Source: CAVTAV01 sp963732795 (GTDB lineage: Bacteria > Pseudomonadota > Alphaproteobacteria > CAVTAV01). Taken from it: a DNA stretch of 64,000 nucleotides. Shown one piece after another: positions 45,907-54,391 of this stretch (the stretch's first letter is position 1; every line of letters begins with the position of its first letter). Location: NCBI GenBank assembly GCA_963732795.1, contig CAVTAV010000002.1, positions 620,001 through 684,000 on the forward strand. Direction: 5' to 3'. A model generated the notes under the pieces. It made no database searches, was not told where the DNA came from, and saw nothing but the letters and a program-made list of their open reading frames with translations. A program made the position numbers and the translations under genes.

Positions 45907-46756
45907 ATGGAGCTCCCGCCGCTCCGCGAGGTCATCGCCGAATACGGCCTCGCAGCCCGCAAATCGCTCGGGCAGAATTTCCTGCTGGACCTCAATCTGA
46001 CGCGCCGCATCGCGCGCTCGGCCGGGAGCCTGGATGGCGTCACGGTCCTCGAGATCGGTCCCGGCCCTGGCGGGCTCACCCGCGCGCTGCTTGCCGAAGG
46101 TGCTGCCAAGGTCGTCGCTGTCGAAGTCGACAAGCGCTGCGTCGAGGCGCTCGGCGAGCTCGCGTGAGGCCTATCCCGGACGTCTTGACGATAATTGAAG
46201 AGGACGCCATAAGGCTCGACGAAAAAAGATTTTTCAGGCCAGGGAGCCCGTCCGCATCGTCGCCAATCTGCCCTATAACGTGGCGACCGCGCTGCTGATC
46301 AAATGGCTCTCCGTCGATCCCTGGCCGCCCTGGTACGCGTCCATGACCCTGATGTTCCAGAAGGAGGTCGCCGAGCGCATCTGCGCCGGCCCCGGCGACA
46401 AGGCGCGCGGCCGGCTTTCTGTCCTCAGCCAATGGCGCACGCGGCCAAGGATGCTGTTCGACATCGGCCCCAAGGCCTTCGTGCCGCCACCCAAGGTGAC
46501 CTCAAGCGTGGTCGGCTTCGAGGTCCTGGACGCACCCGTCGCCCCGGCCCGCCTCGCCGCCCTCGAAGCCGTCACCGCCGCGGCCTTCGGCCAGCGCCGC
46601 AAGATGCTGCGCGCAAGCCTCAAGACGCTCCACAAGGACGCGCCCGGCTGGCTGGAAGAGCTCGGTATCGACCCGCAAGCCCGTCCAGAGACGCTTTCCG
46701 TCGAGGATTTCTGTGCGATCGCCCGCCGCTACGACAATCATTGCAAGCGACCATAG
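45907..46756 (+). CDS. rsmA: 16S rRNA (adenine1518/1519-N6)-dimethyltransferase, several frameshifts
   Basis: About 280 residues. 'LAARKSLGQNFLLDLNLTRRIARSAG' and 'VTVLEIGPGPGGLTRALLAEGAAKVVAVEVD' are the RsmA/KsgA SAM-binding opening; 'VRIVANLPYNVATALLIKWL' contains the catalytic NLPY; 'LMFQKEVAERICAGPGDKARGRLSVLSQ' and 'PKAFVPPPKVTSSVV' follow. Four extra bases lie in 46165-46245, two of them in runs (six A and five T in GAAAAAAGATTTTTC); correcting them gives 'GELAEAYPGRLTIIEEDAIRLDEKDFQAREPVRIV'. The final codons and TAG (46754-46756) are inside a palindromic repeat. Confidence 0.92.
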
Positions 46757-46815
46757 GGAGCGCGGCAATCCAGCCTGCCTGGATCGCCGCAGCGCTGACG
46801 CGCCTCGCGATGACG
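46739..46815. repeat. Interspersed palindromic repeat overlapping the rsmA stop
   Basis: Blocks ATTGCAAGCGACCATAGGG, GCGCGGCAATCCAG, CTGGATCGCCGC and CGCCTCGCGATGACGG match the copy at 31146-31248, with arms forming an inverted repeat. The left arm encodes the last residues of rsmA ('HCKRP') and its stop, and the right arm ends 4 bases from the gmk stop. It fills the whole gap between the two convergent operons. Confidence 0.75.
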
Positions 46816-46819
46816 GTGG

Positions 46820-47467
46820 TTACTGGCCCAGCCCCTGAACGAAGCCTTCCATCCCCACTCGTCGGGGGCGTCGGAGGCGTTCGGCGGCGAGGATGGCCGT
46901 GATCTCCGCCAGGCAGGTATCGACGTCCTGGTTCACGACCACATAATCGTATTCGTTCCAGTGGCTGATCTCGTCCTGGGCCCGCTTCATGCGCTCCGCG
47001 ACGACCTCGGCGCTGTCCTGGGCACGGGTCTTGAGGCGGGATTCGAGCGAGGCGATGGAGGGCGGTAGGATGAAAGACCGATCGCCAGGTCGGCCCGGGC
47101 CTTCTTCTTGAGCTGCTGGGTGCCTTGCCAATCGACGTCGAACAGCACGTCCTTGCCGGCGGCCAAGCATTTCCTCCACCTCAGCGGCCGGCGTGCCGTA
47201 GCGATTGCCGAACACGGTGGCGTGCTCCAGGAAACCGTGCTTCGCGACCAGGGCCTGGAAAGCCTCGTCATCGACGAAGTGATAGTCCTGACCATCAACC
47301 TCGGAAGGCCGACGTTTTCTTGTGGTATATGAGATGGATAGCGAAATATCTTTATCCGATCTCAGAAGAGCGCGGGAGAGCGTCGTCTTGCCCGCCCCCG
47401 ATGGCGAGGACAGCACCAGCATCAGTCCGCGGCGGGCGATTTTGGGTTCGGCGCTGGTCTCGGCCAT
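46820..47467 (-). CDS. gmk: Guanylate kinase, with compensating frameshifts
   Basis: About 214 residues. P-loop 'SSPSGAGKTTLSRALL', then 'LSISYTTRKRRPSEVDGQDYHFVDDEAFQALVAKHGFLEHATVFGNRYGTP', and the end 'RMKRAQDEISHWNEYDYVVVNQDVDTCLAEITAIL'. Residues of the middle third ('LAAGKDVLFDVDWQGTQQLKKKARADLAI') are in another frame between about 47165 and 47070; three extra bases (one G, then G and T) explain both shifts. Converts GMP to GDP. ATG 47467 lies 5 bases after the yicC stop; a GTG at 47476 is in frame and overlaps yicC. Confidence 0.93.
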   Translation of the reverse strand: MAETSAEPKIARRGLMLVLSSPSGAGKTTLSRALLRSDKDISLSISYTTRKRRPSEVDGQDYHFVDDEAFQALVAKHGFLEHATVFGNRYGTPAAEVEEMLGRRQGRAVRRRLARHPAAQEEGPGRPGDRSFILPPSIASLESRLKTRAQDSAEVVAERMKRAQDEISHWNEYDYVVVNQDVDTCLAEITAILAAERLRRPRRVGMEGFVQGLGQ

Positions 47468-47472
47468 GGCGT

Positions 47473-48363
47473 TCACTCGACGTTCTGGACCTGCTCGCGA
47501 ATCTGGTCGATCACAGATTTCATGTCGAGCCCGATCCGGGTCAGCTCGATATCGGCGGCCTTGGAGCAGAGCGTATTCGCCTCGCGGCCGAATTCCTGGG
47601 TCAGAAAGTCGAATTTCCGCCCGACCACCCCGCCCTCCTTCAAAAGCGCCCGCGCCGCTGCGATATGGGCGGCCAAACGGTCCAATTCCTCACGGACATC
47701 CGCTTTGGTGGCAAGAAGTGCAACCTCTTGCGTAAGCCGCGTCTCGTCCAGGCCTTTCGAGGCGGCGAGGATATCGGCGATCTGTTTTTCCAATCGAGCC
47801 CTCAGGGCCTCGGGCTGAGTAGCCGCGGACTCCCGCGCCGCCTTTACCAGAGCCTCCAGCCGGTCGATATGTCCGCTCAGCAGCGCCGAAAGATGCTCGC
47901 CCTCCTGCCGCCGCGCCGCCACGAGCGAGTCCATGGCGGACTTGCAGGCCTCCAGAACGGCGGCAAACCGGGCTGCCCGGTCCTCCTCGCTCAACGCCGG
48001 CTCGCCGACCTCGACCACGCCGCGCACGGCCAGAAGCGCATCCAGCTTCGGCGGCGAAACGCCATATTCCTCGGCGGCGGCGGTGGCGGCGGCCACCAAC
48101 TCGTCAAGCGCCGCCCGATTGAGCGCGACGCTCTGCCGGGAGGCGTCGGTGGCCACGGTGAGATTGGCATTCACGCTGCCTCGGGCCAGATCCGCCGAGA
48201 TCAGCGCCCTGACATCGGCTTCCAGGGATTCGAGGCCCGCAGGAAACCGGCATCGGACATCCAGCCCGCGCGCATTCACGCTGCGCACCTCCCAGACGAA
48301 CCTGTCCGCGCCCCATTGCCCCTCGGCGCGGGCAAAGCCGGTCATGCTGGAAAGTGCCGCCAT
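47473..48363 (-). CDS. yicC: YicC/YloC family endoribonuclease
   Basis: 296 residues, intact. 'SMTGFARAEGQWGADRFVWEVRSVNARGLDVRCRFPAGLESLEADVRALI' is the family's N-terminal signature; the C-terminal 'LKEGGVVGRKFDFLTQEFGREANTLCSKAADIELTRIGLDMKSVIDQIREQVQNVE' is the DUF1732 domain and almost invariant in the family. Members are metal-dependent endoribonucleases reported to act in RNA turnover. Upstream of gmk in the usual yicC-gmk order, with near-overlap, so translation is probably coupled. Confidence 0.93.
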   Translation of the reverse strand: MAALSSMTGFARAEGQWGADRFVWEVRSVNARGLDVRCRFPAGLESLEADVRALISADLARGSVNANLTVATDASRQSVALNRAALDELVAAATAAAEEYGVSPPKLDALLAVRGVVEVGEPALSEEDRAARFAAVLEACKSAMDSLVAARRQEGEHLSALLSGHIDRLEALVKAARESAATQPEALRARLEKQIADILAASKGLDETRLTQEVALLATKADVREELDRLAAHIAAARALLKEGGVVGRKFDFLTQEFGREANTLCSKAADIELTRIGLDMKSVIDQIREQVQNVE

Positions 48364-48438
48364 GGAGAGAGGCCCCCTGATAAGTCCGGCCGCGACTATA
48401 GGCAGCCGCCCCTATCGCAACAAGCCGGGATTACGCCC

Positions 48439-49422
48439 TCAGCGCCGCTTCCTGAGCCTCCTCCATTTGCGGACATTGGCGTTGTGCTCCTTCAGGGTCT
48501 TGGCGAAGGTGTGACCGCCGGTGCCGTCGGCGACGAAATAGAGCTCCTGCGTCTTGGCCGGATGGAGGACGGCAAAGAGCGCGTCCTTGCCCGGATTGGC
48601 GATCGGCCCGGGCGGCAAGCCATAGACGCGATAGGTGTTGTAGGGGCTGTCGATATCGAGATCGTCGCGGGTGAGCGCCCGGCCGAGCGGGCCCGACTGC
48701 TCGATCGCATAGAGAACGGTGGGGTCCGACTGAAGCCTCATGCCCTTTTTGAGCCTGTTCAGGAACACCGCCGCGATCCGGCTGCGTTCGGACGGCACGG
48801 CGGTCTCCTTCTCGACCATGGAAGCCAGGATCACGGCCTCGTCCGGCGAATGGAACGGCAGATCCGGGTCGCGGCCGGGCCAGAGCTTGTCGATCTCGTC
48901 GTCCATCGCCAGCGACATGCGCTTGATCATCTCCGCGCGGGTGTCGCCATAGCTGTATCGATAGGTCTCGGGCAGGAGCGTGCCGTCCGGGGGGATCGAT
49001 TTAACGGCACCCACCAGACCGTAGGCCTTATCGAGGATCGCGACCACGTTCCGGCTGGTCAGCCCCTCGGGAACCGTGACAAAGCGTACGACCGTCATGC
49101 CGGATTTCAGAACGGTCACGATCGAGCGGATGCTGGCGTGGGTCGGGATCACATACTCGCCGGCCTTCAGCTCACGGTCGGCGCCATGGAGCCAGGCAAG
49201 CGCGCGGAAGCCGCGCCGATTGTTTATCGTACCGGCATCGGACAGGATTCGGGCGACCTGATGGACGCCTGCGCCCTTGGGAATGACGACATTGGTGTTG
49301 GACGTCGCCGGGCCCGGCTGATTGTAGATGTATTGCACCGCCTGCCACGTGCCGAGCGCGCCGCCGACGGCGACGAACAGGATCAGCACGGACCAGAATA
49401 CGCGCGGCCGCAACAGCGCCAC
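48439..49422 (-). CDS. mltG: Endolytic murein transglycosylase MltG
   Basis: 327 residues, intact. One N-terminal membrane anchor ('VFWSVLILFVAVGGALGTW'), a LysM-like segment ('VVIPKGAGVHQVARILSDAGTI') and the YceG catalytic domain: 'LPETYRYSYGDT', 'ILASMVEKETAVPSERSRIAAVFLNRLKKGMRLQSDPTVLYAI' with the catalytic glutamate in 'VEKET', and 'YNTYRVYGLPPGPIANPG'. It cuts nascent glycan strands and sets their length. Start GTG 49422; a merged frame joining it to fabF upstream is due to the fabF frameshift. Second last before yicC in the fab-gmk cluster. Confidence 0.93.
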   Translation of the reverse strand: MALLRPRVFWSVLILFVAVGGALGTWQAVQYIYNQPGPATSNTNVVIPKGAGVHQVARILSDAGTINNRRGFRALAWLHGADRELKAGEYVIPTHASIRSIVTVLKSGMTVVRFVTVPEGLTSRNVVAILDKAYGLVGAVKSIPPDGTLLPETYRYSYGDTRAEMIKRMSLAMDDEIDKLWPGRDPDLPFHSPDEAVILASMVEKETAVPSERSRIAAVFLNRLKKGMRLQSDPTVLYAIEQSGPLGRALTRDDLDIDSPYNTYRVYGLPPGPIANPGKDALFAVLHPAKTQELYFVADGTGGHTFAKTLKEHNANVRKWRRLRKRR

Positions 49423-49461
49423 CTCGTGGTTGTTCGGTCTCGGCGGTAAGCGCGTACCCCC

Positions 49462-50728
49462 TTATGACACCTGGGTCATGACCAGGCTGGCATTGGTGCC
49501 GCCGAAGCCGAAGGAATTCGACAGCACGGCGCGAACCTCGCGCTCCTTGGCCTGATGGGGCACCAGATCGACGCCCATGCAGCTTTCCGACGGATTGTCG
49601 AGATTGATCGTCGGCGGCACGACCTGATCGCGCATCGCCAGGATTGCGAAGATCGCCTCGACACCGCCAGCCGCGCCCAGAAGATGCCCGATCGACGACT
49701 TGGTCGAGGACATCGACACCTTGGCCGTCGCGTTGCCGAACAGCCGCTTCACCGCCGCAAGCTCGATCTCGTCGCCAAGCGGCGTCGAGGTGCCGTGGGC
49801 GTTGATGTAATCGATATCGTCGGCGCTCAAATTCGCCCGCTTCAAGCGCCGCCCGCATCGAGCGGTAGCCGCCATTGCCGTCGGGCGCCGGCGCGGTGAC
49901 GTGATAGGCGTCGCCCGACAGGCCATAGCCGGCGATTTCGGCGTAGATTTTCGCGCCGCGCTTCTTGGCGTGCTCGTATTCCTCGAGAACCACGATCCCT
50001 GCGCCCTCGCCCATCACGAAGCCGTCGCGGTCCTTGTCATAGGGCCGGGAAGCTCGGGTCGGCTCTTCGTTGAACGCGGTCGAGAGCGCTTTTGCCTGGG
50101 AGAAGCCCGCGATGCCGATCGGACAGATCGCCGCTTCGGCGCCGCCCGCGACCATCACGTCGGCGTCTTCCCACATGATCAGCCGCGCGGCATCGCCGAT
50201 GGCGTGCGCGCCACTCGAACAGGCCGTCACGACGGCGTGGTTCGGCCCTTTGAAACCGTATCTGATCGAAACTTGGCCGGAGACGAGATTGATCAAACGG
50301 CCCGGAATGAAGAACGGGCTGACCCGCCGCGGCCCACTCTCATGAAGCGTGACGGAGGCCTCCTCGATGCCCGGCAGGCCGCCGATGCCGGCGCCGATCA
50401 TGACGCCGGTCTTCTCCCGGTTCTCCTCGTCCTCGGGCTTCCAGCCGGAATCCTCGATCGCCTGCTGGGCGGCCGCCATGCCGAACAGGATGAAGTCGTC
50501 GACCTTGCGGCGCTCCTTGGGCGCCATCCAATCGTCCGGATTGAACGTGCCGTCCGAGCCGTCGCCCGTCACGACTTCGCAGGCGATCTTGGCGACATAG
50601 TCGGTCGGGTCGAAATGGGTGATCCGGCGCGCGCCGGACTCGCCCTTCAAGAGCCGCGACCACGTCGCATCGACGCCACAGCCCAAAGGCGTGACCATTC
50701 CAAGTCCGGTGACGACAACCCGTCTCAT
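49462..50728 (-). CDS. fabF: 3-oxoacyl-[acyl-carrier-protein] synthase II, one frameshift
   Basis: About 422 residues. 'RRVVVTGLGMVTPLGCGVDATW' opens the enzyme; the Cys nucleophile is in 'VTACSSGAHAIGDAARLI', and the two catalytic histidines in 'INAHGTSTPLGDEIE' and 'SIGHLLGAAGGVEAI'. The frame breaks near 49850, where one extra base in GCGGCGCTTGAAGCGG shifts to 'KRANLSADDIDYINAHGT', ending at 49462 ('TNASLVMTQVS'). Elongates acyl chains using malonyl-ACP, and handles the step to cis-vaccenate. Eighty bases downstream of acpP. Confidence 0.95.
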
Positions 50729-50808
50729 AAACGCTTATTCCATCCGGCTAATCGCGGCGTCCGGCCAATCTCGGCGCCTCAGCCAGGGAGCGAAACCCGG
50801 CCTCGCGC

Positions 50809-51045
50809 CTAGGAGGCGTTCTCCTTGATATAGTCGATGGCATCCTTGACCGTCAGGATTTTTTCCGCCGCGTCGTCCGGTATCTCGACGCCAAACTCTT
50901 CCTCGAACGCCATAACCAGCTCGACGGTGTCCAGGCTGTCCGCGCCCAGATCGTCGATGAAGCTGGCGGTCTCGGTCACCTTGTCCTCGTCGACGCCAAG
51001 GTGCTCGACAACGATCTTCTTTACGCGTTCGTCAACGTCACTCAT
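50809..51045 (-). CDS. acpP: Acyl carrier protein
   Basis: 78 residues from ATG 51045 after a GAGAGGGAC sequence; the open frame upstream is spurious. 'MSDVDERVKKIVVEHLGVDEDKVTETASFIDDLGADSLDTVELVMAFEEEFGVEIPDDAAEKI' is shown here only for its key site: the DSL motif whose serine carries 4'-phosphopantetheine. Four-helix acidic carrier for growing acyl chains, shared by FabD, FabG and FabF encoded on either side. Confidence 0.97.
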   Translation of the reverse strand: MSDVDERVKKIVVEHLGVDEDKVTETASFIDDLGADSLDTVELVMAFEEEFGVEIPDDAAEKILTVKDAIDYIKENAS

Positions 51046-51203
51046 TCCAGTGGTCCCTCTCAGTTGTGGCGGGGTTTTACTAAACTCAACAGGGGCGGCA
51101 TAACAAGAGCAAAACGCGTGGCCCCCGGCGATCCCTTGGCTAGAAACGGCTCCTAACACAGTAAATCAGGATTTGCCAGCAATCCAGAGCCAGAATCCGG
51201 CCG

Positions 51204-51942
51204 TCAAATCATGGCCATGCCGCCGTTGACGTGCAAAGTCTGCCCGGTCACATAAGCCGCTTCCTCGGACGCCAGATAGACCACGCCAGCGGCGATATCC
51301 TCGGGCGAGCCGAGCCGGCCCACCGGCACGGCATCGAGGAGCTTCTTGCGCTGCTCCTCGGGCAAGGCGTCGGTCATGGCGGTCTCGATGAAGCCCGGCG
51401 CCAGGCAATTGACCGTAATGCCGCGCGAGGCGACCTCCTGGGCCAGGGACTTGGTCATGCCTTCGAGCCCGGCCTTGGAGGCGGCGTAATTGGCCTGGCC
51501 GGGATTGCCCGGTCGTGCCGACGATCGAGGTGATCGAGACGATCCGGCCCCAGCGCTTCTTCATCATCCCGCGCATGGCGCCGCGCGAAAGCTTGAAGGC
51601 GGCGGTGAGATTGACCTTTAGGACCGTATCCCAGTCCTCGTCCTTCATGCGCAGCGCGAGGTTGTCGCGTGTAAGACCGGCATTGTTGACGAGGATGTCG
51701 AGCCCGCCCATCAACGCCTCGGCGGCGGACGGCAGGCCGGCGACCTGTTCCGTATCGCCAAGATCGCACAGCGCGACATTGGTCCGCTCGCCGAGCGACG
51801 CCGCCAACTCCTTGAGCACGGCCTCGCGGGTCCCGGACAACGTCACCGTCGCCCCCTGGGCATGGAGCGCCCGAGCGATCGCCGCCCCGATCCCGCCCGA
51901 GGCGCCGGTTACCAAAGCTGTCTTCCCGGTCAGATCGAACAT
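51204..51942 (-). CDS. fabG: 3-oxoacyl-[acyl-carrier-protein] reductase, one frameshift
   Basis: About 246 residues from ATG 51942. 'KTALVTGASGGIGAAIARALHAQG' is the Rossmann dinucleotide site, 'LDILVNNAGLTRDNLALRMKDEDWDTVLKVNL' the NNAG strand, and 'IVSITSIVGTTG' leads to the catalytic 'YAASK'. One extra C near 51512 (ACCGGGCAATCC) shifts the frame just before that motif; without it the sequence reads 'GTTGNPGQANYAASKAGLEGMTKSLAQEVASRGITVNCLAPGFI' to 'HVNGGMAMI'. NADPH-dependent reduction of 3-oxoacyl-ACP. Seventeen bases downstream of fabD. Confidence 0.95.
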
Positions 51943-51959
51943 GAGCAAAGGCTCCGCAA

Positions 51960-52901
51960 TCAGATCAGCTTAAGGAAGGCGTCGATATCGTCCGGCCCCT
52001 GGACCGAGACGGCGTTGACGTCGCCGTTGATCCGTTTGGCGAGGCCGGTCAGGACCTTGCCCGAGCCGAGCTCGACAAAGGTATCGACCCCGCCCTCGAC
52101 CATATACAGAACACTCTCGCGCCAACGCACGAGGCCGGTGACCTGGGCGACCAGAAGGCGGCGGATTTCTTCGGGCTGCGAGATTTCCTTGGCGGTCACA
52201 TTGGCGACGAGCGGCCGCACAGGCGGTTGGATGGTCGCGGTCTTGAGCGCCTCGGCCATCTCCTCGGCGGCGGGCGCCATGAGTGGGCAATGGAACGGCG
52301 CGCTTACCGACAGCAGCATGGCGCGGCGCGCGCCTTTGGTCTTGGCGATTTCGACCGCCCTTTCGACCGCCGCCTTGGTGCCGCTGACCACGACCTGGCC
52401 GGGCGCATTGTCGTTGGCGGGCGTGCAGACATCGTCCCCCGCCGCTTCCTTTGCGACTTCCTCGGCCGCCGGCAGATCGAGGCCCAAGAGCGCCGCCATG
52501 GCCCCCTCGCCCACCGGCACCGCGCGCTGCATGGCCTGACCGCGCCGCTTGAGGAGCCGGGCGGCGTCCTCGACCGTCAGCGACCCCGCCGCCGCGAGCG
52601 CCGAATATTCCCCGAGGGAATGACCGGCGACATAGCCCGCCCTGTTCTCGACTTTGACGCCCGCGTCCTTCTCCAAGGTCCGGACGATGGCGAGGCTCAC
52701 CGCCATCAGCGCCGGCTGGGCATTCTCGGTCAGCTTGAGCTCGTCCTCGGGCCCTTCGAACATCAGCTTGCTGAGGTTCTGCTTGAGCGCCTCGTCGACC
52801 TCCTCGAAGGTGTGCCGCGCCGTCGCGGAGGACTCCGCCAGCGCCTTGCCCATGCCGACCGCCTGGCTGCCCTGTCCCGGAAACGTAAATGCAAGAACCA
52901 T
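51960..52901 (-). CDS. fabD: Malonyl CoA-acyl carrier protein transacylase
   Basis: 313 residues, intact. 'LAFTFPGQGSQAVGMGKALAE' and 'LMAVSLAIVRTLE' precede the active-site 'GHSLGEYSALAAAGSL' (GxSxG serine), and 'SVSAPFHCPLMAPAAEEMAEAL' contains the catalytic histidine. 'FVELGSGKVLTGLAKRI' is the usual closing segment. Loads malonate on ACP to start elongation. First gene of the leftward fabD-fabG-acpP-fabF-mltG-yicC-gmk cluster. Confidence 0.96.
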   Translation of the reverse strand: MVLAFTFPGQGSQAVGMGKALAESSATARHTFEEVDEALKQNLSKLMFEGPEDELKLTENAQPALMAVSLAIVRTLEKDAGVKVENRAGYVAGHSLGEYSALAAAGSLTVEDAARLLKRRGQAMQRAVPVGEGAMAALLGLDLPAAEEVAKEAAGDDVCTPANDNAPGQVVVSGTKAAVERAVEIAKTKGARRAMLLSVSAPFHCPLMAPAAEEMAEALKTATIQPPVRPLVANVTAKEISQPEEIRRLLVAQVTGLVRWRESVLYMVEGGVDTFVELGSGKVLTGLAKRINGDVNAVSVQGPDDIDAFLKLI

Positions 52902-52983
52902 GATTTAGCGCCACCAGCCCATTCGTCGCGAAAAAGAGCGCCCCTCAGCGTGAGGGACAGTTGTCATGGGCCGTCCGGCGATG

Positions 52984-53341
52984 TCAAGTCGGTTGGGCCG
53001 CGTCCTTATGCCAGCCGAACCCCTGCTCGACTTCGGGGACAAGATCGTTCGGCATGAAGCGGTGCATGGCCATCATGCGCGGCCGACCCGATGCATTGGG
53101 GGACCCGTTGTGCAGCACGCGCAGATCCATGAGCCATACATCCCCCGGAGCCCCCGTCATTTCGACCACTCCCAGGGTGATCCCGTCTACATCGGGAGCG
53201 GCGCGCAGTTAAGTCGCGCCGATCGGCGACGCCAACCGCATCCTTGGCAAAGAGAACGTCCCGAAAGAAGAGCAGACGTTTGGGGCACGTTTCCGTCTCC
53301 TTAAACGACGGCGCCCCGCAGCAGGTATCGCGCCGGCGCAA
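52984..53341 (-). pseudogene. Phytanoyl-CoA dioxygenase-like remnant
   Basis: The end reads 'DVDGITLGVVEMTGAPGDVWLMDLRVLHNGSPNASGRPRMMAMHRFMPN', which matches the C-terminal part of PhyH-like 2-oxoglutarate/iron dioxygenases, with the second iron-binding histidine in 'LRVLHNGS' and the 2-oxoglutarate-binding arginine in 'SGRPRMM'. Upstream, in another frame, 'ETCPKRLLFFRDVLFAKDA' may be the preceding part. The N-terminal half with the HxD motif is not found; the region upstream is the rpsF promoter. About 115 residues remain of an expected 250-300, so it is a truncated remnant. The stretch 53342-53463 shows nothing else coding. Confidence 0.55.
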
Positions 53342-53463
53342 GCCGGAGCAACGAACCTACCGCAGGGCGGTACCCCACGGCCCACCGCAAGGCGCGGTGA
53401 ACAATGGTTCGAATCTACTCTTCCGAGCGCGAGACTTCAAGCGACGGAGACGTCAGCGAGCCC

Positions 53464-53491
53464 TTGCGGTCGGCTTCAAAATGGGTATAGT
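53464..53491 (+). promoter_or_regulatory. Probable rpsF operon promoter
   Basis: TTGCGG (53464-53469) and TATAGT (53486-53491) are separated by 16 bases and match sigma-70-type -35 and -10 boxes. They lie about 110 bases upstream of rpsF, leaving a long leader. Confidence 0.5.
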
Positions 53492-53538
53492 GCGCGCACT
53501 TTAGCGTAGGCCCTGGGCGAACCGGGGTGCTGCGAACT

Positions 53539-53579
53539 CCTTGCCGGCACAGCCGGCTACGTCGCCCGAGGGCGGCAGG
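53539..53579 (+). promoter_or_regulatory. Structured leader upstream of rpsF, candidate S6:S18 autoregulatory site
   Basis: The leader can fold as CCTTGCCG (53539-53546) with CGGCAGG (53573-53579), or as a local hairpin GCCGGC-ACA-GCCGGC (53543-53557); the two are partly exclusive. rpsF leaders in many bacteria carry a stem bound by the S6:S18 complex with an exposed CCG; CCG is present here more than once. Only position and folding support this. Confidence 0.35.
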
Positions 53580-53600
53580 AATAGCCATAAGGGGTCTTTG

Positions 53601-54101
53601 ATGCCGTTTTACGAGCATGTGTTTATCGCGCGCCAGGAGTTGTCTCCCCAGCAGGTGGAGGATCTGGCGGGCCAATTCTCCCAGATAATCGCCGACAATG
53701 GCGGCTCGGTAACCAAGACCGAGCAGTGGGGCCTGCGCAATCTCGCTTACAAGATCCGCAAGAACCGCAAGGGCCATTACGTTTTGCTGAATGTCGACGC
53801 GCCGGCCGCGGCCCTCCTGGAGCTGGAGCGCGTCATGCGCATCAATGACGACGTGATCCGCCTCATGACGATCCGCGTCGACGAGCTCGAGGAAGGCCCG
53901 TCGGCAATGATGGTTGCCAAATCGAGCCGCGACGACCGCGGCCCGCGGGGCGATCGAGGCGACAGAGGCGATCGGGGCGGCCGGTTCCGCCGCGGCGCGG
54001 AGTCGGAATCGTCGGAATCGAGCAACAGTGCTTCGAGCGACGGCAAGGAGTCGGGCGACGGCAAGGAAACGTCCTCGAGCGATGAAGGAGTAAAGGAATG
54101 A
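53601..54101 (+). CDS. rpsF: 30S ribosomal protein S6
   Basis: 166 residues. 'MPFYEHVFIARQELSPQQVEDLAGQFSQIIADNGGSVTKTEQWGLRNLAYKIRKNRKGHYVLLNVDAP' is the S6 ferredoxin-like fold. The C-terminal tail (from about 115) is long, with 'RGDRGDRGDRGG' repeats then a serine/glutamate-rich end; such extensions are usual in alphaproteobacteria. ATG 53601 follows AAGGGG. The last codons overlap the rpsR start (ATGA). Binds S18 in the 30S platform. Confidence 0.97.
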   Translation: MPFYEHVFIARQELSPQQVEDLAGQFSQIIADNGGSVTKTEQWGLRNLAYKIRKNRKGHYVLLNVDAPAAALLELERVMRINDDVIRLMTIRVDELEEGPSAMMVAKSSRDDRGPRGDRGDRGDRGGRFRRGAESESSESSNSASSDGKESGDGKETSSSDEGVKE

Positions 54102-54364
54102 GCGACGGACAGGGTGGAGGCCCCCGTGGGGGCGGCGGTCGCCGGCGGCCGTTTTTCCGGCGCCGCAAGAGCTGCCCGTTCAGCGGCCCCAATGCGCCGA
54201 AGATCGACTATAAGGACGTGAAGCTGCTGCAGCGCTTCATCTCCGAGAAGGGCAAGATCGTGCCGAGCCGGATCACGGCCGTATCCGCCAAGAAGCAGCG
54301 CGAACTCGCCCAGGCGATCAAGCGCGCGCGCACTCTGGCGTTGATCCCCTTCGTCATCGAATAG
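54098..54364 (+). CDS. rpsR: 30S ribosomal protein S18
   Basis: 88 residues. After a glycine/arginine-rich N-terminus, 'CPFSGPNAPKIDYKDVKLLQRFISEKGKIVPSRITAVSAKKQRELAQAIKRARTLALIPFV' is the full S18 domain. The start overlaps the rpsF stop by 4 bases, which keeps S6 and S18 production matched. Twenty-seven bases separate it from rplI. Confidence 0.97.
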   Translation: MSDGQGGGPRGGGGRRRPFFRRRKSCPFSGPNAPKIDYKDVKLLQRFISEKGKIVPSRITAVSAKKQRELAQAIKRARTLALIPFVIE

Positions 54365-54391
54365 CGCTCTTAGGAAAATCGGAGAATTCCC

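Noticed and set aside
47125..49449. 774-codon open frame on the plus strand
   Set aside because: It is antisense to gmk, yicC and mltG, which have complete family motifs; GC-rich codon use keeps the opposite strand open. It has no signal, domain or ribosome site.
49172..50728. Possible FabF-MltG fusion protein
   Set aside because: The join exists only because of the extra base near 49850; corrected, fabF stops at 49462 and mltG has its own start.
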